This document shows, piece after piece, positions 1 through 8,333 of a stretch of DNA of 64,000 bases. Each line of letters opens with the position of its first letter. Position 1 is the stretch's first letter. This stretch comes from Algibacter pacificus. GTDB lineage: Bacteria; Bacteroidota; Bacteroidia; Flavobacteriales; Flavobacteriaceae. Under the pieces are notes generated by a model. That model was not told where the DNA came from. It searched no databases and was given only the letters and a program-made list of their open reading frames with translations. The translations under genes and the position numbers were made by a program. The stretch is taken from the NCBI RefSeq assembly GCF_008033385.1, contig NZ_VOGY01000005.1:186001-250000 (forward strand), written 5' to 3'.

Positions 1-1
1 C

Positions 2-667
2 GATAATTATGAGGTGTTAGAGGGTTTGAGTATTGACGATGAGATAGTAACAAATGGAACGTTTACTGTTGATGGAGCAGCGCAATTACAAGGTAAAAAA
101 TCAATGATGAATAAAAAAGGTGGTAAAGTTATGACTGGTCATGAAGGACATCTTGGAATGGAAAAGGATCCTTCAGCAAATAATGAGAATCATTCTAATA
201 TGAATGAGAGGATAAAAGTGTCTAAGGACTTTCAGAATCAGATTAAAGTTGTTTTTAATGATTATATCAAATTAAAAGATGCTTTGCTTAAAGATGAATC
301 TAATAATGTAATAACAGAATCAAAAAGACTATTGGGTAATTTATCTAAGGTTGATATGAAGCTATTAAAAGATAAAGAGGCTCATGGTCATTGGATGTCA
401 TTAGAAAAAGAAATAAAAGCATCGGCACTATCAATTTCAAACACATCAAATATTGAATCACAACGAAATCATTTTAAGCACCTCTCATCACATTTAATTA
501 GTACAATTCAAACCTTTGGTATCAATGAAAAAGTCTTTGTTGAGTTTTGCCCTATGGTAGACGATAACAATGGTGCATACTGGTTGAGCAGGGAAGAAAA
601 AGTAATCAACCCATATTTTGGTGGTGCGATGCTAACCTGTGGAGAAGTAAAACAAGTAATAGAATAA
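2..667 (+). CDS. Efflux RND periplasmic adaptor (CusB-like), C-terminal part with DUF3347
   Basis: The frame is open from base 2, so this is the 3' end of a longer gene that starts before the window. The first roughly 40 residues (YEVLEGLSIDDEIVTNG and following) match the end of CusB/CzcB membrane-fusion adaptors. A Met/His-rich linker follows, then a DUF3347 domain with the typical FCPM, GAYWLS and NPYFGGAMLTCG blocks. DUF3347 is a common tail on flavobacterial copper adaptors and probably binds metal through its Met, His and Cys residues. The protein would bridge an inner-membrane RND pump and an outer-membrane channel. The GTG at 14 is in frame but internal, not the real start. The next gene, 21 bp downstream, is a metal-binding lipoprotein, which supports a copper role. 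Confidence 0.85.
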   Translation, partial: DNYEVLEGLSIDDEIVTNGTFTVDGAAQLQGKKSMMNKKGGKVMTGHEGHLGMEKDPSANNENHSNMNERIKVSKDFQNQIKVVFNDYIKLKDALLKDESNNVITESKRLLGNLSKVDMKLLKDKEAHGHWMSLEKEIKASALSISNTSNIESQRNHFKHLSSHLISTIQTFGINEKVFVEFCPMVDDNNGAYWLSREEKVINPYFGGAMLTCGEVKQVIE

Positions 668-688
668 TAACAATTAATTTTTAAAACA

Positions 689-1158
<470 letters not shown>

Positions 1159-1161
1159 TAT

Positions 1162-1195
1162 AGAAGAGCCTTGTTAATTAAGGCTCTTCTATTAT
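1162..1195 (+). terminator. Rho-independent terminator
   Basis: A perfect 11-bp stem (AGAAGAGCCTT, 1162-1172, with AAGGCTCTTCT, 1180-1190) closes a 7-base loop and is followed by an AT-rich tail. It separates the copper-type adaptor/HMA transcript from the next efflux operon. Confidence 0.8.
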
Positions 1196-1216
1196 AAAAG
1201 TTACATGCCTACGTTA

Positions 1217-1253
1217 TTTGCAACACCATTGCATTAAATAATGCATATCTTTG
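1217..1253 (+). promoter_or_regulatory. Candidate promoter with overlapping palindrome
   Basis: TATCTTTG at 1246-1253 fits the Bacteroidetes -7 consensus TAnnTTTG, and TTTG at 1217-1220 could be the -33 element, with a rather long spacer of 25. A perfect 7-2-7 palindrome, TGCATTA-AA-TAATGCA (1230-1245), fills the spacer and abuts the -7 box. That is where a Fur-family repressor could block transcription. The box ends 5 bases before the ATG at 1259, so the transcript may be leaderless. Assignment to the Fur-type gene at 7241 is inference. Confidence 0.5.
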
Positions 1254-1258
1254 CTACG

Positions 1259-1570
1259 ATGAAATTTTTAGCCTTTATATTATCAATTTATATTTTCGCG
1301 CTTAATTTAGCGCCTTGCGAAGATAATGCTACGCTTGATAATGAGGTGCAAACTGAGATTTCACAAGGCATGGACAATGACCATCAGCACCAAGATTCAG
1401 ATTTATGTTCGCCTTTTTGTATTTGCCAATGTTGCCATATAAATGCAACATATTTTCAATTTGCAGATTTAAAATTTAATTTTCCTTATATATCTACTCA
1501 AGATTTTCTTTACTTAAACGGTACAGAAAAAGATTTTACTACTTCCATTTTACAGCCACCTAGGGCTTAA
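1259..1570 (+). CDS. DUF6660-type small periplasmic protein
   Basis: About 103 residues from the ATG at 1259, with an N-terminal hydrophobic signal (MKFLAFILSIYIFALNLAPC). The middle is acidic and His-rich, followed by a cluster of Cys and His (CSPFCICQCCH) that could bind metal. Proteins of this size and pattern, called DUF6660, commonly stand just before CusA/CzcA pumps in Flavobacteriia. An in-frame ATG at 1241 exists, but it overlaps the palindrome and -7 box, so 1259 is the better start. The function is unknown; a periplasmic metal sensor or buffer is plausible. Confidence 0.7.
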   Translation: MKFLAFILSIYIFALNLAPCEDNATLDNEVQTEISQGMDNDHQHQDSDLCSPFCICQCCHINATYFQFADLKFNFPYISTQDFLYLNGTEKDFTTSILQPPRA

Positions 1571-1693
1571 TTCAGTTTTTTTAAGGATAACTATATCCAA
1601 TTTCAAGCCTATTATGGCTCTTTTCATTTCGAGTAATTCTAATTTTCATTTTAGAATTATATCGAGAAGTTTAACTGAATTAATACATTTTCT

Positions 1694-4600
1694 ATGATTA
1701 ATAAAATCATTGATTTTTCAATCAATAACAAATTCATTATTGGTTTGCTTACGCTTACCATTGTTGGAGCAGGTATTTGGAGTATGACTCAAGTACCAAT
1801 CGATGCTGTTCCAGATATTACCAACAACCAAGTACAAGTCATTACACAAGCACCAAATTTAGGAACAGAGGATATTGAGCAAATTATTACTTATCCAGTA
1901 GAGGTTGCAATGAGCAATCTGCCTAATGTTCAAGAAATTCGTTCCATTTCTCGTTTTGGCTTATCAGTTGTTACCATTGTTTTTGACGATGATATGGGAA
2001 CGTATCTGCCACGTCAATTAGTCGCTGAAAAACTCAACGACATAAAAGGACAAATTCCCGAGGGATTCGGAGAACCTTCAATGGGTCCTATTTCATCTGG
2101 TCTAGGGGAAATCTATCAATACACACTTAAAGTCAAACCAGAATATAAAGACAAATATTCGGTTACTGATTTGCGCACCATGCAAGATTGGATAGTTCAA
2201 CGTCAAATGGCAATGGTAGAAGGTGTTGTTGAAGTTAATGCTATTGGCGGAAAAATTAAACAATATGAAGTAGCAGTCGACCCAAATGAGTTGCGTGCAA
2301 TAGGATTAACAATAACAGACATATTTGATGCACTTGAAGCCAACAATCAAAATACAGGTGGTGCATATATCGAAAAAAACCATCAAGCTAATTTTATTCG
2401 TGGCGAAGGCTTAGTACGTAGTTTGGATGATATTAAAAAAATCACAGTAAAAAACACCAATAATATTCCTATAACTATTGGCGACATTGCCAAAGTACAA
2501 TTTGGGTCAGCTATTCGTTATGGCGCATTAACACAAGATGGCGAAGGAGAAGTTGTAGGTGGTTTGGTAATGATGCTTAAAGGAGCAAACTCAAACGATG
2601 TTATTGAGAATGTAAAAGAGCGAATGGCTCAAATAGAAAAGTCATTACCAGAAGGTGTGATTATTGAACCTTTATTAGACCGAAGTAAGTTAATAGCAGA
2701 AACTACATCAACTGTAGCAACAAACCTTATTGAAGGTGCATTAATAGTAATATTTGTACTCATCTTTTTATTAGGAAATTGGAGAGGTGGTTTAATAGTG
2801 GCATCCACTATTCCGTTATCGTTGTTGTTTGCATTTATCCTTATGAATGTGTTTGATGTTTGGGCTAATTTAATGAGCTTAGGAGCAATAGATTTTGGTA
2901 TTATTGTAGATGGTGCTGTAATTATTGTAGAAAGCACCGTTTTTCTTATAGCATCACAAGTATTAAAGAAAAGAAAACTGACATCTAAAGAACGTGATGG
3001 TGTTGCATCAGATGCTTCAAAAAAAATGATGAATGCTGCCTTTTTTGGTCAGCTAATTATTCTAATTGTTTTCCTTCCTATTTTGGCATTAGAAGGCATT
3101 GAAGGGAAAATGTTCAAACCAATGGCATTGACTTTCATTTTTGCAATGATTGGTGCAATGGTTCTTTGTTTGACGTATGTGCCAATGATGTCTGCTTTGA
3201 TTTTAAGAGCACCAAAGTCAGACAAAAAATCTTATGGCGACAAATTTGTACATTGGGTAGAACGTAAATACCAACCTTTATTAGAAAAAGCCTTAAAAAA
3301 AGGAAAACTAATAATAGGTGTTTCTGTTGTTCTATTCGGTATTGCAGTCTTTATGTTTACACGAATGGGTGGCGAATTTATACCACAACTCGATGAAGGC
3401 GATATTGCATTTCACGCTATTTTAAAACCTGGCAGTTCCCTTACTGAAACTATTGAAACGACTACAAAAATCGAACAAATTGTAAAAGCAAAATTTCCAG
3501 AAGTAGAGAAAATTGTAAGTCGAATTGGTGTTGCCGAAATTCCAACAGATCCAATGCCAATGGATTTGGCTGATGTTTTTGTAATTCTGAAGCCAAAAAG
3601 CGAATGGACAACGGCCACTACAAAAGATGAATTGATAGAGAAGATGAAAGAAGCGGTTGAAATCGTTCCTGGTGTTAACTATGAATTTACACAACCTATC
3701 GAAATGCGCTTCAACGAATTACTAGAAGGTGTTAGAGAGGACATTGCTATAAAACTTTATGGAGAAGATATAAATGTACTGTCTCAAAAAGCAGAAGAAA
3801 TATCTCAAATTATTGCAGGTACAGAAGGTATTGGAGATATGAAAGCCGAAGCCACAACAGGCTTACCACAAATGACCATTACCTACAATAGAAATAAATT
3901 AGCACAATACGGACTGCAAATAAACACCTTAAATCAAATTGTTCAATCGGCTTTTGCAGGTGGTACAGCAGGAATTATTTTTGAAGGCGAAAAGCGATTC
4001 GATTTAGTGGTAAGATTAAATTCTCAAAACCGAAAGGATATCTCAGATGTTCAAAATTTATATATCAATTTACCCTCTGGTACTCAAATTCCACTTCGTG
4101 AAGTTGCTGATATAAGCTACAAAGCAGGCCCAATGCAAATAAGCAGGGATAATACAAACAGAAGGACCTATGTTGGTATTAATGTAAGAGGCCGTGATGT
4201 AAAATCTTTAGTAACCGAGATTAAATCAAAGTTAGATGCTAAACTTGAATTACCAACTGGCTATTTTATTAGGTATGGTGGTGCATTTGAAAACTTAGAA
4301 CGTGCAAGTAACAGATTGCAAACTGTAGTTCCAATTGCGTTATTACTCATTTTTGTACTTATTTATTTTGCTTTAAAATCGTTGCCACAAACCTTAATGA
4401 TTTACATCGCGATTCCTATGGCAACCATTGGTGGTGTAGTAGCATTGTGGTTAAGGGATATGCCATTTAGTATTTCAGCAGGTGTAGGTTTTATTGTTTT
4501 GTTTGGCGTCGCTGTTCTTAACGGTCTGGTAATGATAAGCGGGCTGAATGAGTTGAAAGAAGAAGGCGTTACCAATCTTAAGGATAGAATCATAGAAGGA

Positions 4601-6028
4601 ACAAAACGAAGAATTAGACCTATAATGTTAACTGCTTTTACAGATGTTTTAGGCTTCTTACCTATGGCAATTTCGGCATCAGCTGGTGCAGAAGTGCAGC
4701 GACCATTAGCAACTGTCGTTATTGGTGGATTATTAACTTCTACATTACTTACGTTGTTCGTGTTACCCATTTTGTACCATTGGGTAGAAAACAAATCTTT
4801 TAAGTTTAAACCGAATAGAAAGTTGGTTACAACAACAGCAGTTTTACTGTTAATGTTTGGCTTTTCAGCACAAAGTAATGCACAACAGATAAGCGACACA
4901 CTTCCCGAAATAACATTACAGGAATCTGTAAAACTCTCAAAAAGTAATTATCCAATTTTAAAGCAAAAGCAATTGGAAATCACAAAACAAGAGCAGTTAA
5001 AAAGTACAGCTTATGATTTTGGTACGACCCAAATATTTACAGGAGGCGAAGAAGTTAATAATGGAAATGGTATTTATACTACTATAGGAATTGGTCAAAG
5101 CAATATTGATGTGTTTGGTATTTCTGCAAAAAAGCGATTGCAAGAACAACGCATTCAATTAGCTCAAAAGGCTTTTCAGCTTTCAGAATTAGATTTAGAA
5201 TTGGAAGTGAAAAAGGCGTGGGCAAATGCCTTGCAGAGTAAAAGAAATTATAATTTATACAAAGAGTTAGATTCTATATATACCAATTTTGAAAAAGCTG
5301 TAGCATTGAATTTTGAAGTAGAAGCTATTTCAAGGTTAGAATATTCAGCAGCTAAAAATCAAGCCTTACAGATTCAAAATAGATTTATGCAATCAAAAAG
5401 TGACTATGCTATTGCATTACAACAGTTAAATCTATGGCTGGTTTCTGATACATTCTATACGGTTCCTAATGATTTTGAAATTACTAGCGACATTGATGTT
5501 AATACGTTTAACCTAGAAGAACATCCCTTAAATAGCATAGCACAATTACAGGTAACAGAAGCAGAAGCAACATATAAGGCTGCCAAAGCAGATAATTTAC
5601 CCAAGTTAAATCTTCAAGGTGGATTACAAAACGTAAATGGAAATTCAGGGTTTTACACCTATCAAGCAGGTATTTCAATTCCTTTTTTGTCAGGTACTAA
5701 TAAAGCGAAAGTTAAAACCGCAAAAATCGATAAGGAAATTGCAGAAACGAACATTCAGTTCAAAAAACAAGACCTACAATCCAAGTTTCTACAATCAAAA
5801 GAGAATTATCAAAAATGGAAGACGTCTTGGTTTTTCTATAAAAATGAAGTGTTACCACTTGTGAAAGAACAAAAAGTGGGTGCTTTATTTGCCTATAAAG
5901 AAGGAGAGATAGATTATACAGGGTTTACACAACTCATAAAAGAAGCTATTCAATCTGAATTACAAGCTCAAGAAGCACTAATAAATTATTTAGGAAGTAC
6001 ATTTCAACTACAATATTTTAATAAATAA
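1694..6028 (+). CDS. CzcA/CusA heavy-metal RND pump fused to a TolC-type outer-membrane channel
   Basis: This 1444-residue protein joins two normally separate parts. Residues 1 to about 1035 are a heavy-metal RND proton antiporter: an N-terminal membrane helix, the VPIDAVPDITNNQVQV signature, and a TM4 segment DFGIIVDGAVIIVE with the proton-relay acidic residues near 398-408. Residues from about 1064 to 1444 look like an outer-membrane efflux (TolC) protein with long amphipathic helices. Between them, about 1044-1063, is a hydrophobic stretch ending SAQSNA|QQ that looks like an internal signal peptide. An RND pump ends in the cytoplasm, so such a signal would be needed to export the channel domain, perhaps with cleavage. 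Fusions of this type occur in Flavobacteriia. The periplasmic adaptor gene follows 4 bp downstream. Confidence 0.9.
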   Translation: MINKIIDFSINNKFIIGLLTLTIVGAGIWSMTQVPIDAVPDITNNQVQVITQAPNLGTEDIEQIITYPVEVAMSNLPNVQEIRSISRFGLSVVTIVFDDDMGTYLPRQLVAEKLNDIKGQIPEGFGEPSMGPISSGLGEIYQYTLKVKPEYKDKYSVTDLRTMQDWIVQRQMAMVEGVVEVNAIGGKIKQYEVAVDPNELRAIGLTITDIFDALEANNQNTGGAYIEKNHQANFIRGEGLVRSLDDIKKITVKNTNNIPITIGDIAKVQFGSAIRYGALTQDGEGEVVGGLVMMLKGANSNDVIENVKERMAQIEKSLPEGVIIEPLLDRSKLIAETTSTVATNLIEGALIVIFVLIFLLGNWRGGLIVASTIPLSLLFAFILMNVFDVWANLMSLGAIDFGIIVDGAVIIVESTVFLIASQVLKKRKLTSKERDGVASDASKKMMNAAFFGQLIILIVFLPILALEGIEGKMFKPMALTFIFAMIGAMVLCLTYVPMMSALILRAPKSDKKSYGDKFVHWVERKYQPLLEKALKKGKLIIGVSVVLFGIAVFMFTRMGGEFIPQLDEGDIAFHAILKPGSSLTETIETTTKIEQIVKAKFPEVEKIVSRIGVAEIPTDPMPMDLADVFVILKPKSEWTTATTKDELIEKMKEAVEIVPGVNYEFTQPIEMRFNELLEGVREDIAIKLYGEDINVLSQKAEEISQIIAGTEGIGDMKAEATTGLPQMTITYNRNKLAQYGLQINTLNQIVQSAFAGGTAGIIFEGEKRFDLVVRLNSQNRKDISDVQNLYINLPSGTQIPLREVADISYKAGPMQISRDNTNRRTYVGINVRGRDVKSLVTEIKSKLDAKLELPTGYFIRYGGAFENLERASNRLQTVVPIALLLIFVLIYFALKSLPQTLMIYIAIPMATIGGVVALWLRDMPFSISAGVGFIVLFGVAVLNGLVMISGLNELKEEGVTNLKDRIIEGTKRRIRPIMLTAFTDVLGFLPMAISASAGAEVQRPLATVVIGGLLTSTLLTLFVLPILYHWVENKSFKFKPNRKLVTTTAVLLLMFGFSAQSNAQQISDTLPEITLQESVKLSKSNYPILKQKQLEITKQEQLKSTAYDFGTTQIFTGGEEVNNGNGIYTTIGIGQSNIDVFGISAKKRLQEQRIQLAQKAFQLSELDLELEVKKAWANALQSKRNYNLYKELDSIYTNFEKAVALNFEVEAISRLEYSAAKNQALQIQNRFMQSKSDYAIALQQLNLWLVSDTFYTVPNDFEITSDIDVNTFNLEEHPLNSIAQLQVTEAEATYKAAKADNLPKLNLQGGLQNVNGNSGFYTYQAGISIPFLSGTNKAKVKTAKIDKEIAETNIQFKKQDLQSKFLQSKENYQKWKTSWFFYKNEVLPLVKEQKVGALFAYKEGEIDYTGFTQLIKEAIQSELQAQEALINYLGSTFQLQYFNK

Positions 6029-6032
6029 GAAA

Positions 6033-7238
6033 ATGAAAAACACACGATATATAATCTTAGCACTACTAACAGTTACACTTTTAGTTGTTGCTTGTGGAAA
6101 TAAAGAAAGCCACAAAGAAGGCGATGGTCATGCTCACAATGAAGATGCAAAGCCAGAAGCTGAAGAAGCTCATAGTGATGAAGAAGAAGTGATGCTATCA
6201 CAGAAACAGTTTGATGCCTTAAAAATGAAAACAGACACCTTAGCATTGCGTAATATGAGCGGTTATGTAGAAGCTAATGGCACATTGGAAGTACCACCAC
6301 AAAACGAAGCGGCTATTACGTCTGTAGTTGGTGCAAATGTGGTATCTATAAAAGTAATTGAAGGCGATAAAGTTAATAAAGATCAAGTAGTTGCCTATTT
6401 ATCGCACCCTAATATTATAAAAATGCAGACTGATTATTTGAATGCTTTTAGCAACAGTAATTTTTTAAAGAAGAACTATGAGCGTCAACAAAAATTATAT
6501 GATGCAGGAGTTGGCTCTGGTGCAAATTTTCAAAAAGCAGAAGCGGAATATGATGCCTCTAAAGCGATGGTAAATGGATTGGAAGCGCAATTAAGACTAT
6601 TAAACATAAACACGTCATCAGTACGAAATGGAACAATTGCTCAAAGCATATCATTAAGAAGTCCAATAGAAGGTTTTGTACAAAAAGTTGAAGTTAAAAT
6701 AGGACAATATGTAGAACCACAAACTGAACTTTTTGAAATTGTAAACACGCATCACGTTCACGCAGATTTAATGGTGTTCGAAAAAGACGTTTATAAAGTT
6801 AAAAAAGGTCAAAAAGTGATATTCAATTTACAATCTAATACAGACGAAGAGCTCACAGCAGAAATCTACTCGGTAAGTAAAACTTTTGAAGATAACCCTA
6901 AAGCACTTCACGTACACGCTGAAATTGAAAACAAAAAAGGTAATTTAATTCCAGGAATGTATATACAAGGTAAAATTCAAGTTGAGAATGCAGAAACAAA
7001 TGCACTACCAGAAAGTGCTATTATAAAAGAAGGCGATAGATTTTATGTTTTTTCCGTAGAAAGAGAAAATGAAGCTTGGAGTTTTAAACCTATTGAAGTG
7101 CTTTTAGGGGCAAAAGATGGCGATTGGATTGCTGTTCAATTTACTGAAGAGCAAGATAAAACCATGAAATTTGCTTATAATAATGCATATTATTTAATTG
7201 CTGAAATGAAAAAGGGCGAAGCAGAACACGCACATTAA
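6033..7238 (+). CDS. Efflux RND periplasmic adaptor subunit (CzcB/CusB family)
   Basis: 401 residues with a lipoprotein signal (lipobox VVAC, Cys21). A His/Glu-rich segment at about 30-52 (GHAHN, HSDEEE) probably gathers metal ions. After it comes the standard adaptor plan: beta-barrel and lipoyl halves around a coiled-coil hairpin (about 130-195), then a membrane-proximal domain, and a short His-containing end (EAEHAH). It would connect the RND pump to the channel encoded by the preceding fused gene. Its stop is 2 bp from the start of the Fur-type regulator, so the three genes are very likely cotranscribed. Confidence 0.9.
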   Translation: MKNTRYIILALLTVTLLVVACGNKESHKEGDGHAHNEDAKPEAEEAHSDEEEVMLSQKQFDALKMKTDTLALRNMSGYVEANGTLEVPPQNEAAITSVVGANVVSIKVIEGDKVNKDQVVAYLSHPNIIKMQTDYLNAFSNSNFLKKNYERQQKLYDAGVGSGANFQKAEAEYDASKAMVNGLEAQLRLLNINTSSVRNGTIAQSISLRSPIEGFVQKVEVKIGQYVEPQTELFEIVNTHHVHADLMVFEKDVYKVKKGQKVIFNLQSNTDEELTAEIYSVSKTFEDNPKALHVHAEIENKKGNLIPGMYIQGKIQVENAETNALPESAIIKEGDRFYVFSVERENEAWSFKPIEVLLGAKDGDWIAVQFTEEQDKTMKFAYNNAYYLIAEMKKGEAEHAH

Positions 7239-7240
7239 TT

Positions 7241-7657
7241 ATGGAAACAATAGAACAATTTTTAGAGTCAAAAAACATACGAGTAACGGCAATGCGTTTA
7301 TTGATTTATAAGTTCCTTGCAGAGAACCAAGTAGCTGTCACGTTGAGTGATATTGAAAATGCTTTTGAAAAAGCAGATAGAACAACTTTATACAGAACAA
7401 TAAAAACGTTTGAAGAAAATGATATTGTACATCAAATAGACGATGGTACAGGAATTACAAAATATGCTTTATGTGAAAAGGGATGTAATTGCGAGATTGA
7501 AACCGATTTGCATTTGCATTTTCATTGTAATAACTGTAATGAAACCATTTGTTTAACAGAACATAAAATCCCTCAAATTAAAGTGCCTGACGGTTTTGTT
7601 TCAGAAAATGTAAACTTGGTAGTAAAAGGGATTTGTGATAAGTGTAGTGGTCAATAA
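7241..7657 (+). CDS. Fur-family transcriptional regulator (Zur/PerR-like)
   Basis: 138 residues. The N-terminal winged helix (RVTAMRLLIYKFLAEN, then DRTTLYRTIKTFEEND) is typical of the Fur superfamily. The C-terminal half has the regulatory HLHFHCNNC segment and further Cys pairs (CEKGCNC, CDKC) fit for structural zinc and sensing metal. It is the last gene of the RND efflux operon and probably controls it in response to zinc or a related ion. Palindromes built from TGCAT/ATGCA half-sites lie before the operon (1230-1245) and right after this gene (7658-7674). The exact metal cannot be told from sequence. Confidence 0.88.
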   Translation: METIEQFLESKNIRVTAMRLLIYKFLAENQVAVTLSDIENAFEKADRTTLYRTIKTFEENDIVHQIDDGTGITKYALCEKGCNCEIETDLHLHFHCNNCNETICLTEHKIPQIKVPDGFVSENVNLVVKGICDKCSGQ

Positions 7658-7674
7658 ATGCACTTCCATTGCAT
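7658..7674 (+). promoter_or_regulatory. Candidate operator for the Fur-family regulator
   Basis: The inverted repeat ATGCA-N7-TGCAT begins at the end of the Fur-type gene and precedes the methyltransferase-like and P-ATPase genes. The nonamer CCATTGCAT here also occurs at 1226-1234 in the palindrome region before the RND operon. Common control of both transcription units is inferred. Confidence 0.4.
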
Positions 7675-7720
7675 AGATATTTAAAGCATTTTTGTTGTAA
7701 ATAATCAAAATAAAAAATCG

Positions 7721-8305
7721 ATGTTGCTATTTAGTTTTCAAGTCGTTTACTTTTTGCTCGTATTTGTCGTAAGGTCATTGTTGTTAAAAAGTAAAACAGG
7801 CATTAATCCATTGACCTTTAATAAAGCTGATGATGCTCATGGTTTTAATGGAAAGGTATTTACTGCTATAACGTTTATTGAGTTGATTATTGTTGGTATT
7901 TACGCTTTTAAGATTGAGTGGTATAAATACTTACTTCCTTTTTGGTATATAGAAAATGAAATTTTATCTATAATTGGTTGGGGATTTTTAATTATTTCTC
8001 TAATCGTAGTTTGGATTGCTCAATCACATATGGCTAATTCGTGGAGAATTGGAATTGATGAAAAAAATAAGACAAAACTTGTAACTAAAGGATTATTTTC
8101 AATTTCCAGAAACCCAATCTTTCTAGGAATTATGATTGCGAATATGGGATTGTTTTTGGTCATTCCAAATGCTTTTACACTATTGATAATTTCATTATCA
8201 ACTATAAGTATAAATACACAAATTAGGTTAGAAGAAGAATTTTTGAAAAGAGAGTTTGGAAAGGATTATTTTGAGTATGCAAAAAAAGTGAGAAGGTGGA
8301 TATAA
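7721..8305 (+). CDS. Isoprenylcysteine carboxyl methyltransferase-like integral membrane protein
   Basis: 194 residues with about five hydrophobic membrane segments. The C-terminal region carries the ICMT/phospholipid methyltransferase hallmark: ISRNPIFLGIM for cofactor binding and an EEEFLKREFGKDYFEYAKKVRRW end. Such small ICMT-like proteins often stand beside metal efflux genes in Bacteroidetes and proteobacteria, where their substrate is unknown. The next gene is a metal P-type ATPase 28 bp downstream, so the two probably form one transcript. Methylation of a lipid or membrane protein is the family expectation. Confidence 0.8.
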   Translation: MLLFSFQVVYFLLVFVVRSLLLKSKTGINPLTFNKADDAHGFNGKVFTAITFIELIIVGIYAFKIEWYKYLLPFWYIENEILSIIGWGFLIISLIVVWIAQSHMANSWRIGIDEKNKTKLVTKGLFSISRNPIFLGIMIANMGLFLVIPNAFTLLIISLSTISINTQIRLEEEFLKREFGKDYFEYAKKVRRWI

Positions 8306-8333
8306 ACAATTTTAAATTTGAAGTATTAAATTA

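Noticed and set aside
4402-4899. Long minus-strand open frame inside the RND pump gene
   Set aside because: It is a shadow of the strongly coding plus strand, with no recognisable protein pattern and no upstream signals.
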